From: Candidatus Omnitrophota bacterium
GTDB taxonomy: Bacteria > Omnitrophota > Gorgyraeia > Gygaellales > Profunditerraquicolaceae
NCBI GenBank assembly: GCA_016867175.1
Contig: VGKF01000011.1
Span: 1-12,314, forward strand
Length of the DNA stretch: 12,314 nucleotides
Direction: 5' to 3'
Part shown: in pieces, positions 1 to 5,141 of the stretch
Layout of the letters: each line of letters begins with the position of its first letter
Position numbering within the stretch: position 1 is the stretch's first letter
Notes under the pieces: generated by a model
What the model saw: only the letters and a program-made list of their open reading frames with translations
What the model was told of the DNA's origin: nothing
The model's database searches: none
Translations under genes and position numbers: made by a program

Positions 1-1034
1 ATACCTCCGACCTTAAACTCCTGTATGCGCTCACCACCCTTAGCGCCCCTGGCCCAGAAGGTTAATTTAGCAGCTTTAGAAAGGTCAAACCCTGCGTCAA
101 TATCTCCCCAGTTATTCGCAGGGTTTTGCCAGGTAATGCCAGCCCAGCGTGCTCCCTGGTAAGCGCAGGCGCAATAAGTAATCTTAATACAGGTGCTACC
201 CGAGTAAGGATTATCAGTAGAGGCGCCGTCATATATTATATCCGTGTAATCGCCCATCCAGCCGGATGCGACAAAATGATTCATGGGAGCGCCCCTATCC
301 GCATAGACGTAAAAAGGCATCTCCTGAGGTAGCCTACCCTCTGCCCTTAAATTAGGGTCGGCCTCGAATTTTATGTCATCCAGATAAAACGTGCAACCCT
401 CTGGATTTAAATCCGCAGAGGTCATCCAGCCAAATCCGCCACTGATATAGGAGAGGTTTTTACCAATCAGGTTTATGGTATATTGCTTCCAGTCATTAGT
501 CAACTCTACCGGTCCCATCTCTACAGTTACGGAATCAGAGTAGGCGCCTTTTACCCCGCCGATCATAAACTTTTGTATTACTTCGCCGCCCTTTAATCCC
601 TTAGCCCAAAAGGTGATCTTATTCATCGCGCTCAAGTCAAACCCGCCCATCTTTGAACCCCAGTTATTCGCCGGGTTCTGCCAGGTGACACCAGCCCAGC
701 CCTGGCCCTGGGTTTTCTTGGCGCTATAAATAAACTGGATGCAGGTTGAGCCGGAATGGGGACCTTGTACAAACTGATCATCCATCTTAACGTCGCCGAA
801 ATCTCCCATCCAGCCGGAAGCTGCGTAATGATTTTCTTTATTATTCTTATCCAAATAAACTATAAATTCCTTAATACTGCCTAATGCTAGGCCCTTTGTA
901 AAGCCTATTGTCTCTACCCTGCCTGAACCCGCATCGCGATATTTAGTCTCATCGCAAATAATAGTGGTATTCTGCGCAAAGCTAAGACTTGTCGCTAAAA
1001 TCAATATTGACAACGCAAAAAATATAGCTCTCAT
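1..1034 (-). CDS. Secreted protein with tandem ~184-residue beta-sandwich-like domains (C-terminus beyond window)
   Basis: The reading frame is open from an ATG at 1034 to the window edge, giving 344 visible residues and no stop. AGGAG lies 8 nt before the ATG. Residues 1-20 are a signal peptide (hydrophobic core, cleavage probably after SFA-20), so the product is exported. Two copies of one domain follow. HYAASGWMGD (69-78) and HFVASGWMGD (253-262), and WAGVTWQNPANNWG (113-126) and WAGITWQNPANNWG (297-310), are both spaced by exactly 184 residues. FDLS..K.TFWA.G.KGGE.IQ.F..GG also recurs. The first copy ends in a CTFYLDDIKFE strand (214-224) typical of carbohydrate-binding jelly-roll folds. 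Tryptophan-rich repeats of this kind suggest binding of a polysaccharide, but no catalytic motif is visible and the substrate is unknown. The family assignment is inference; the export signal and repeats are seen directly. Confidence 0.8.
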   Translation of the reverse strand, partial: MRAIFFALSILILATSLSFAQNTTIICDETKYRDAGSGRVETIGFTKGLALGSIKEFIVYLDKNNKENHYAASGWMGDFGDVKMDDQFVQGPHSGSTCIQFIYSAKKTQGQGWAGVTWQNPANNWGSKMGGFDLSAMNKITFWAKGLKGGEVIQKFMIGGVKGAYSDSVTVEMGPVELTNDWKQYTINLIGKNLSYISGGFGWMTSADLNPEGCTFYLDDIKFEADPNLRAEGRLPQEMPFYVYADRGAPMNHFVASGWMGDYTDIIYDGASTDNPYSGSTCIKITYCACAYQGARWAGITWQNPANNWGDIDAGFDLSKAAKLTFWARGAKGGERIQEFKVGG

Positions 1035-1074
1035 CTTCCTGTCTCCTTTTCGGCTATTATACCATAAAAATAAT

Positions 1075-1134
1075 AAAAAGGGGACGTTTCTCTTTTTTAA
1101 AAAAGAGAAACGTCCCCTTTTTCGTCCCCTTTTT
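1075..1134. terminator. 48-nt perfect palindrome with T-tracts plus an extra 12-nt half-site
   Basis: Positions 1075-1098 are the exact reverse complement of 1099-1122 (24-bp arms, no loop). The arms run from an A5 tract through GGGGACG to a T6 tract. The last 12 nt, CGTCCCCTTTTT, are directly repeated at 1123-1134. The stem followed by T-runs on either strand would work as a bidirectional intrinsic terminator. On the minus strand it separates the small membrane-protein gene (stop at 1137) from the secreted-protein gene (start at 1034). The GGGGACG palindrome with an added half-site also resembles REP-type elements that I associate with Y1 transposases; that is recollection, not tested here. 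Confidence 0.7.
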
Positions 1135-1136
1135 AT

Positions 1137-1403
1137 CTAAATAATGTTTATAAGAAAAAACGCCATCGTTAATATGGAAACACCTGCTAAGAATATCCCC
1201 ATTATTTTAGTATTGCGGATTTCTTTTTGCATAGAAATAGGCTCTATACGCCAATTTATTTTTTCATAAAACTTCTTTTGGATTTCAATAGTCAGCTCAG
1301 GCCTGAAAAAGACGAATAAGCCGATTATGATACCGACTATAGAAAGTAAGATGAAAATGTGCGGTATATTGATAATCCGGGCTATTGCTTGCATCTCTCT
1401 CAA
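1137..1403 (-). CDS. Small two-helix membrane protein of unknown function
   Basis: This 88-aa frame (85 aa if the ATG at 1394 is used instead of the TTG at 1403) has two strongly hydrophobic stretches, about residues 13-34 and 67-88. They are separated by a polar, lysine- and glutamate-rich loop of about 30 residues. The protein ends directly after the second helix, so a hairpin in the membrane is likely. Neither start has a convincing ribosome-binding site: AAGGG is too close to the TTG and too far from the ATG. The gene begins 37 bp after the desulforedoxin gene on the same strand and ends 2 bp before the palindromic terminator, so the two are probably one transcript. I recognise no family. 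A role with the desulforedoxin is possible but rests only on adjacency. Confidence 0.6.
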   Translation of the reverse strand: MREMQAIARIINIPHIFILLSIVGIIIGLFVFFRPELTIEIQKKFYEKINWRIEPISMQKEIRNTKIMGIFLAGVSILTMAFFLINII

Positions 1404-1440
1404 TGCCCTTAGCGCTCAAGCAACTATTAATTCTTTTTAT

Positions 1441-1566
1441 TTATTTATCTATTTTTTCCATCGGTTTTCCGCAACAGATAAGTTCGCCGCCACCCACTTT
1501 AGTAACAGTAACTTCGTTACCGCAGATATTACATTTGAATTTTTCCCCTACTTCTTTTACTTTCAT
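1441..1566 (-). CDS. Desulforedoxin (41-aa rubredoxin-like FeCys4 protein)
   Basis: This 41-aa gene starts at ATG 1566, 4 nt after a strong GGGAGGAG ribosome-binding site, and stops with TAA at 1441. It has the complete desulforedoxin iron site: CNIC at 12-15 and CCGKPM with Cys31-Cys32. The CxxC and CC pairs are 16 residues apart, the same spacing as in Desulfovibrio gigas desulforedoxin. The GGGEL(I/V)CCG core and closing MxK are also typical. The family carries one iron on four cysteines. It occurs as a free homodimeric electron carrier or as the N-terminal domain of desulfoferrodoxin (superoxide reductase). Here no superoxide reductase domain follows. The next gene downstream encodes a small membrane protein. 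The role is probably electron transfer in oxygen or peroxide defence in an anaerobe; the partner is unknown. Confidence 0.88.
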   Translation of the reverse strand: MKVKEVGEKFKCNICGNEVTVTKVGGGELICCGKPMEKIDK

Positions 1567-1583
1567 TTTACTCCTCCCTAAAT

Positions 1584-1615
1584 AAAAAAGGCAACCCTCA
1601 TTTTAGAAAGTTGCC
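1584..1615 (-). terminator. Rho-independent terminator between tRNA region and desulforedoxin
   Basis: Read on the minus strand, GGCAAC (1615-1610) pairs with GTTGCC (1595-1590) around a 14-nt loop, and six Ts follow at once. It lies downstream of tRNA-fMet and only about 8 nt before the desulforedoxin ribosome-binding site. It could end the tRNA transcript, or it could attenuate transcription into the desulforedoxin gene. Confidence 0.65.
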
Positions 1616-1683
1616 CGTAAATTAACTTATTTTAACCTCATTTAAAATTACGCGGAGGTTGAATACTGATCCTGCTTCGTAAA

Positions 1684-1781
1684 ATTTGGTTGCGGGGGCA
1701 AGATTTTCCCGCATCTATAAAGTTAACGCACAGATGCGGGATCCCGCCTCATTGCTTGAAACTATTGGCGGGAGAACTGCC
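1684..1781 (-). repeat. Partial copy of the tRNA-fMet 3' end (T-arm, acceptor strand, CCA), interrupted
   Basis: On the plus strand, TTGCGGGGGCAAGATTT (1690-1706) matches TTGCGGGGGGCAGATTT of the intact tRNA (1796-1812) at 15 of 17 positions. GAACTGCC (1774-1781) matches the tRNA bases that continue it (1813-1820) at 8 of 8. In the intact tRNA these two pieces are contiguous, within the T-loop. In the copy they are split by a 67-nt hairpin element. On the minus strand the copy ends in AACCA, so a 3' CCA is present, whereas the intact gene has none. The D-arm and anticodon arm are missing. This looks like a 3' tRNA fragment of the kind left at integration sites, or a partial duplication. Confidence 0.55.
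1707..1773. repeat. 67-nt double hairpin with TCCCGC/GCGGGA ends inside the tRNA fragment
   Basis: The element is two adjacent hairpins. TCCCGCATCT (1707-1716) pairs with AGATGCGGGA (1732-1741) around 15 nt, and TCCCGCC (1742-1748) pairs with GGCGGGA (1767-1773) around 18 nt. Both hairpins start with TCCCGC and end with GCGGGA, and they meet at the palindrome GCGGGATCCCGC. The outer ends are therefore inverted repeats, as in a miniature mobile element. I see no other copy of this sequence in the window. Confidence 0.55.
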
Positions 1782-1795
1782 ACGCTAAAAATCTA

Positions 1796-1869
1796 TTGCG
1801 GGGGGCAGATTTGAACTGCCGACCTTTAGGTTATGAGCCTAATGAGCTACCAGGCTGCTCTACCCCGCG
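1796..1869 (-). tRNA. Initiator tRNA-fMet (CAT anticodon)
   Basis: The minus strand folds as a full 74-nt cloverleaf. The acceptor is CGCGGGG/CCCCGCA, the D-arm GAGC/GCTC, the anticodon arm TTAGG-CTCATAA-CCTAA with CAT at 1835-1833, and the T-arm GGCAG-TTCAAAT-CTGCC. The first base C1 faces A72 and is unpaired, the hallmark of bacterial initiator tRNA recognised by the formyltransferase. The anticodon stem lacks the usual run of three G:C pairs next to the loop: the TTAGG/CCTAA stem has two. The discriminator is A73. CCA is not encoded and must be added enzymatically. The gene lies 35 bp after ftsB on the same strand and has its own promoter. Confidence 0.95.
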
Positions 1870-1874
1870 AAATG

Positions 1875-1903
1875 ATTATAGACCTAAAAAACTAATTGCG
1901 CAA
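1875..1903 (-). promoter_or_regulatory. Promoter of tRNA-fMet
   Basis: On the minus strand, TTGCGC (1903-1898), a 17-bp spacer and TATAAT (1880-1875) form a good sigma-70-type promoter. The -10 box ends only 5 nt before the first base of the mature tRNA, so the primary transcript would have almost no 5' leader. Confidence 0.7.
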
Positions 1904-1904
1904 C

Positions 1905-2180
1905 CTATTCTTTTTGCTGCGGGACTATTTTTATGGGGACTTCGCCCTTACGCACCACCCCCATTTTATCCCGGGCGATCTTCTCTTGATATACGGGGTC
2001 GTTTTCTATGCGTATCAGCTCCTGCTGCAGGATATAGTTCTCTCTTTTCAGGAGTTTGATCTTATGCTCTAAATCGCGGCTCTTATCCCTGAGCTCCTGC
2101 AACCTGCTGTATCCGGGAAGAAATATAGCTAGCAAAAAAACCGCGATACCAAAAAGCCAGAATGCTTTCTTTAATATCAT
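1905..2180 (-). CDS. ftsB: FtsB/DivIC-like septum formation protein
   Basis: This 91-aa protein has a short cytoplasmic N-terminus and one membrane helix (about residues 5-23). A periplasmic coiled coil follows (about 25-62, with regular leucines and charged residues), then the conserved tail NDPVYQEKIARDKMGVVRKGE. That layout and tail are typical of the FtsB/DivIC family, which bridges FtsL and FtsQ in the divisome. The ATG at 2180 overlaps the TGA of eno by four bases (ATGA), so translation is coupled to enolase. Linkage of eno and ftsB is known from other bacteria, including gamma-proteobacteria where they are close. The protein is one of several short coiled-coil members, so FtsL is a less likely alternative. 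Confidence 0.85.
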   Translation of the reverse strand: MILKKAFWLFGIAVFLLAIFLPGYSRLQELRDKSRDLEHKIKLLKRENYILQQELIRIENDPVYQEKIARDKMGVVRKGEVPIKIVPQQKE

Positions 2181-3442
2181 CTCTTCCAGCTAGTCCCTGC
2201 GTAAACTGCCCTTTTACCCAGCTCCTCTTCGATTCTTAAGAGCTCATTATACTTACAGATACGGTCAGTGCGTGAAACCGAGCCGGTCTTAATCTGGCCT
2301 GCGCCTGTAGCTACTGCCAGATGGGCAATAGTAGTATCCTCGGTCTCTCCCGAACGATGCGAAATGATTGCCTTATATTTACTGCGCTTAGCCATCCTGA
2401 TTACTTCCAGGGTTTCAGATAGCGAGCCAATCTGGTTTACCTTGACTAGAATTGCATTGCCTATCTTCTCGGCTATGCCTTTTTTAAAGATTTTAGGGTT
2501 AGTCACAAAGATATCATCCCCAACCAGCTGCAGCCTGTCCTTAAGCTGCAGAGTCAAAGCCTTCCAACCTGACCAGTCATGTTCAGAGAGCCCGTCTTCT
2601 ACGGAAAGTAGAGGATATTTATTTAACCATCTGCCGTATATCGGAATTAAATCAGCAGCAGTTTTATGGGAGTTTTCAAACTTGTAGCTGGCATCTTTAT
2701 AAAAAGAGCTGGCAGCGCAGTCCAGGGCCAGGCAGATATCTCGACCAGGCCTGTAGCCTGCTTTTTCTATCGCCTGTAAAATCAGCTCTAAGGCCTCTTC
2801 ATTAGATTTAAGATTAGGCGCAAAACCCCCCTCATCTCCCACCGAAGTAGAAAGCCCTTTTGATTTTAGGATGGATTTAAGATTATGGAAAACCTCGGCT
2901 GCATAGCGCAGCGCTTCAGCAAAAGTAGGTGCGCCTACCGGCATAATCATAAACTCCTGGATATCCAGGTTATTATCCGCGTGCAGTCCGCCGTTTAAGA
3001 TGTTCATTAAAGGGACAGGAAGAATCTTGGCGCTATCTCCTCCCAGATACTTATACAACGGCTGTTTTTTAGATGCCGCGGCTGCCTTAGCCACTGCCAT
3101 AGATACCCCCAGGATAGCATTAGCCCCCAGGTTAGATTTGCTTTCTGTAGCATCCAGCTTGATCAACAGTTTATCTATCTTTTCGAAGTCAGGGCTCAAG
3201 CCCTTTACCTTAGAGGCAATGACAGTATTGACATTCTCCACTGCCTTCAATACCCCCTTACCTAAATACCTTGTCTTATCACCGTCGCGAAGCTCCAGGG
3301 CCTCATTATCTCCGGTAGAGGCACCCGAAGGAACTGCTGCCCTGGCTAAAATACCAGAATCCAGGGTTACATCAACCTCTACGGTAGGATTGCCGCGGGA
3401 ATCCAGGATCTGACGCGCCCAAATCTTTTTAATCTTTGCCAT
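2177..3442 (-). CDS. eno: Enolase (phosphopyruvate hydratase)
   Basis: Enolase converts 2-phosphoglycerate to phosphoenolpyruvate in glycolysis and gluconeogenesis. The 421-aa length is normal. Visible hallmarks are SGASTG (39-44), the catalytic base region with E204 in GDEGG, and metal ligands D241 (DCAAS), E282 (VEDGL) and D309 (GDD). The catalytic lysine is K334 (ILVKVNQIG); SHRSGETED (361-369) and K385 bind substrate. The start is the ATG at 3442, behind AGGAGG with a spacing of about 6. An in-frame ATG 54 nt upstream would add 18 non-homologous residues and lies in the promoter-proximal leader, so I rejected it. Residue 153 is Leu in GGLHADNN, where Ser or Glu is more usual. ftsB overlaps its end. 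Confidence 0.98.
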   Translation of the reverse strand: MAKIKKIWARQILDSRGNPTVEVDVTLDSGILARAAVPSGASTGDNEALELRDGDKTRYLGKGVLKAVENVNTVIASKVKGLSPDFEKIDKLLIKLDATESKSNLGANAILGVSMAVAKAAAASKKQPLYKYLGGDSAKILPVPLMNILNGGLHADNNLDIQEFMIMPVGAPTFAEALRYAAEVFHNLKSILKSKGLSTSVGDEGGFAPNLKSNEEALELILQAIEKAGYRPGRDICLALDCAASSFYKDASYKFENSHKTAADLIPIYGRWLNKYPLLSVEDGLSEHDWSGWKALTLQLKDRLQLVGDDIFVTNPKIFKKGIAEKIGNAILVKVNQIGSLSETLEVIRMAKRSKYKAIISHRSGETEDTTIAHLAVATGAGQIKTGSVSRTDRICKYNELLRIEEELGKRAVYAGTSWKR

Positions 3443-3487
3443 TTCAATCCTCCTAAAATATGTTTGATTATCTATAACAGCAGAATA

Positions 3488-3515
3488 ATTATACATATAA
3501 ACCTTGCGAAGTCAA
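3488..3515 (-). promoter_or_regulatory. eno: Promoter of eno-ftsB
   Basis: On the minus strand, TTGACT (3515-3510), a 16-bp spacer and TATAAT (3493-3488) precede the eno start by about 46 bp. The -35 box overlaps the outer end of the palindrome at 3512-3547. Confidence 0.75.
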
Positions 3516-3572
3516 GCGAGTCTTTCATTAATGAAAGACTCGCTTGATGCTGCGGCAATGTGCCGCAGCATC
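3512..3572. repeat. Two adjacent long perfect hairpins between eno and the IS
   Basis: 3512-3547 is a 36-nt perfect palindrome (18-bp arms, no loop, centre CATTAATG). 3546-3572 is a second hairpin, GATGCTGCGGCA and TGCCGCAGCATC around ATG. They share two bases. No T-run follows on either side, so they are poor intrinsic terminators, and they sit upstream of eno rather than after a gene. The outer end overlaps the eno -35 box. Confidence 0.7.
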
Positions 3573-3588
3573 TTAGGTTAACAAGAGT

Positions 3589-3604
3589 ACGCGAAAAGCT
3601 TTAC
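3589..3604. repeat. Left target-site duplication of the IS
   Basis: ACGCGAAAAGCTTTAC here is repeated exactly at 5061-5076, directly outside both ends of the insertion sequence. Confidence 0.9.
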
Positions 3605-3652
3605 TGTAATCGCAATACAATAATGTCCGGTTTTAACAAAGCAAGAATGTCC
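3605..3652 (+). repeat. Left inverted repeat of the IS
   Basis: This end aligns with the reverse complement of 5012-5060 with one single-base gap. The best-conserved part is CAAAGCAAGAATGTCC. Each end contains two ATGTCC boxes about 25 bp apart, probable transposase-binding sites. Confidence 0.8.
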
Positions 3653-3663
3653 TGTTCCAAAGT

Positions 3664-3672
3664 TGCTATAAT
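3664..3672 (+). promoter_or_regulatory. Extended -10 promoter of the transposase
   Basis: TGCTATAAT is a consensus extended -10 box just inside the left end. No good -35 box is visible 16-18 bp upstream, which the TGn extension can compensate for. It is followed by AAAGGAGG (3683-3690), 5 nt before the transposase ATG. Confidence 0.6.
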
Positions 3673-3695
3673 GGTCCTTCTCAAAGGAGGATCAT

Positions 3696-5006
3696 ATGGC
3701 AGGAAAGGACATTATAATGGCTACGCCGGAGGAATTAAAAAGGCTTAATGTAATTCACAAGGTGTTGGATAAAAGTATTACCCAGGCAGAAGCAGCCGGT
3801 GTCCTGGATTTAACCGACAGGCACATCAGGAGGATGGCAGCGCGAATAGCCAAAGAGGGCGACAAGGGCATAGTCCATAAGCTAAGAGGGCAGCCGGCGC
3901 ATAACTCTACTCCCGATAAGGTCAAGATAAAGGTGCTAAGCCTCTGCAAGGATATTTACGAAGGTTTTAGCCCTACACTGGCTTCAGAGAAGCTCTTTGA
4001 AAGAGATAAGATTAAAGTGAGCCGCGAGCTCTTAAGGACGTGGTTTATCCAAGAGCATATTGCCTACGCAAGCCGTAAGGCCCGGCCTCATCGTAATTGG
4101 CGGGAACGTAAAGCGAATTACGGCCAGATGGTTCAGGCTGATGGTTCACATCATAACTGGTTCGAAGGCCGCGGCCCATGGTGCGTGCTTATGGGCCAGA
4201 TAGATGACGCTACCAGCAAGGTCTCGGCAGAGTTCCATGATTACGAGGGTACGCTGCCATTCATGGCGAGCTTTAAATCATACATCAGGGCTAAAGGTAT
4301 TCCCATAAGCGTCTATATTGACCGCCACACGACGTATAAATCGAATAAGAAACCCTCAATTGAGGATGAGCTTGAGAATAAAGAACCATTAACACAGGTA
4401 GGCAGGGCCCTTGAGGAATTAGGCGTAGAAGTCATATTTGCCCGTTCGGCGCCGGCTAAAGGCAGGATAGAGCGGCTCTTCAGGACCTTCCAGGATCGCC
4501 TTGTAAAAGAGATGCGGCTAAGGAAGATTAAATCGATAGAAGAAGCCAATTCATTTTTAAAAGAGTATCTGCCTGGCTACAATAAAAGATTTAGTGTACC
4601 CGCGGCAAAGAACGCGGATCTACACAGGCCTTTACCTAAAGGGATAGACCTTGATACGATTCTTTGCAAAAAGACAGAACATGCCCTAAGAAGCGATTTT
4701 ACAGTAGCGCACGATAAAAAGCTGTATCAGGTAGGGAATAATATCAGGGCTAAGAAGGTTACTGTGGAAGAAAGAATCGACGGCTCAATGATAATCATTT
4801 ATAAGAACAAAGTTCTCAAGTATAAAGAGATAATCAACCGTCCAAAACAGGTCAAAGAGAAATTGCAGCATATATTTAAGCTCAGGGATGCTTACGTGCC
4901 GCCGAAAGATCATCCATGGAGAATGGCGGGATATGCACATTTTCAACAGTATCAACAAAAAGAAAAGGCCGTTCAAGCAGAGAAAGAACTACTATTAACA
5001 ACATGA
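3696..5006 (+). CDS. DDE transposase, ISNCY/IS1202-like
   Basis: This 436-aa protein catalyses cutting and joining of the element ends. The N-terminus (about 10-60) has a helix-turn-helix: an ITQAEAAGVLDLTDRHIRR segment followed by a second basic region up to about 135. The integrase core carries the probable catalytic triad D149 (QADGSHHNWFEGRG), D209 (YIDRH) and E259 (AKGRIERLF). QADGS..WFEGRGP, IDDAT and the KGR.ER...T.QDRLVKE.RL stretch are characteristic of ISNCY-type transposases. AGGAGG sits 5 nt before the ATG. The TGA overlaps the inner part of the right end. The gene is uninterrupted, so the element may still be active. Confidence 0.92.
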   Translation: MAGKDIIMATPEELKRLNVIHKVLDKSITQAEAAGVLDLTDRHIRRMAARIAKEGDKGIVHKLRGQPAHNSTPDKVKIKVLSLCKDIYEGFSPTLASEKLFERDKIKVSRELLRTWFIQEHIAYASRKARPHRNWRERKANYGQMVQADGSHHNWFEGRGPWCVLMGQIDDATSKVSAEFHDYEGTLPFMASFKSYIRAKGIPISVYIDRHTTYKSNKKPSIEDELENKEPLTQVGRALEELGVEVIFARSAPAKGRIERLFRTFQDRLVKEMRLRKIKSIEEANSFLKEYLPGYNKRFSVPAAKNADLHRPLPKGIDLDTILCKKTEHALRSDFTVAHDKKLYQVGNNIRAKKVTVEERIDGSMIIIYKNKVLKYKEIINRPKQVKEKLQHIFKLRDAYVPPKDHPWRMAGYAHFQQYQQKEKAVQAEKELLLTT

Positions 5007-5011
5007 AAACC

Positions 5012-5060
5012 GGACATTCTTGCTTTGCTAGAAATAGGACATTTTTGCCTTGCAATAACA
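5012..5060 (-). repeat. Right inverted repeat of the IS
   Basis: This is the inverted partner of 3605-3652. It shares AAAGCAAGAATGTCC and the outer TGT-ATTGCA-like terminus. Confidence 0.8.
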
Positions 5061-5076
5061 ACGCGAAAAGCTTTAC
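5061..5076. repeat. Right target-site duplication of the IS
   Basis: This is an exact copy of 3589-3604. It directly abuts the -35 box TTGACT of the downstream gene. Confidence 0.9.
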
Positions 5077-5105
5077 TTGACTTAAAGACCTGGGTATGTT
5101 ATCTT
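5077..5105 (+). promoter_or_regulatory. Promoter of the ftsH-like gene
   Basis: TTGACT (5077-5082), a 17-bp spacer and TATCTT (5100-5105) precede the AAGGAG ribosome-binding site (5130-5135). The -35 box starts at the first base after the IS target duplication, so the insertion kept the core promoter but moved everything further upstream away. Confidence 0.65.
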
Positions 5106-5141
5106 ATTTTTTAACTATTTATATATTTTAAGGAGAGAAAG

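Larger units (their letters stand above)
3605..5060 (+). mobile_element. Complete insertion sequence, ISNCY/IS1202-like, 1456 bp
   Basis: The element starts with TGTAATCGCA and its right end, read inward, starts with TGTTATTGCA. Both ends carry imperfect inverted repeats of about 48 bp and are flanked by a perfect 16-bp direct repeat. One intact transposase gene fills the interior. Intact gene, ends and target duplication together indicate a recent insertion. The transposase type and a target duplication of this length agree with what I recall of the IS1202/ISTde1 group of the former ISNCY family, where duplications of about 15-18 bp occur. It sits between the divergent eno and ftsH-like genes. 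Confidence 0.9.

Noticed and set aside
1327..1585. Plus-strand frames opposite the desulforedoxin and small membrane protein
   Set aside because: The minus strand has the CxxC...CC iron site and a strong ribosome-binding site; the plus frames are low-complexity Phe/Thr-rich shadows.
1616..1683. Possible short coding tail after the tRNA fragment
   Set aside because: Two frames are open for a few codons but have no start, no ribosome-binding site and no recognisable protein.
1796..2059. Plus-strand 87-codon frame over the tRNA and ftsB
   Set aside because: Its start is the tRNA-fMet sequence read backwards and the rest is antisense to ftsB; no ribosome-binding site.
3443..3496. 18-codon N-terminal extension of enolase
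   Set aside because: No homology to enolases, no ribosome-binding site, and it begins between the promoter -10 box and the good AGGAGG start.
3560..3748. Small plus-strand frame across the left IS end
   Set aside because: It spans host DNA, target duplication and IS end, and overlaps the transposase in another frame; an artefact of the insertion.
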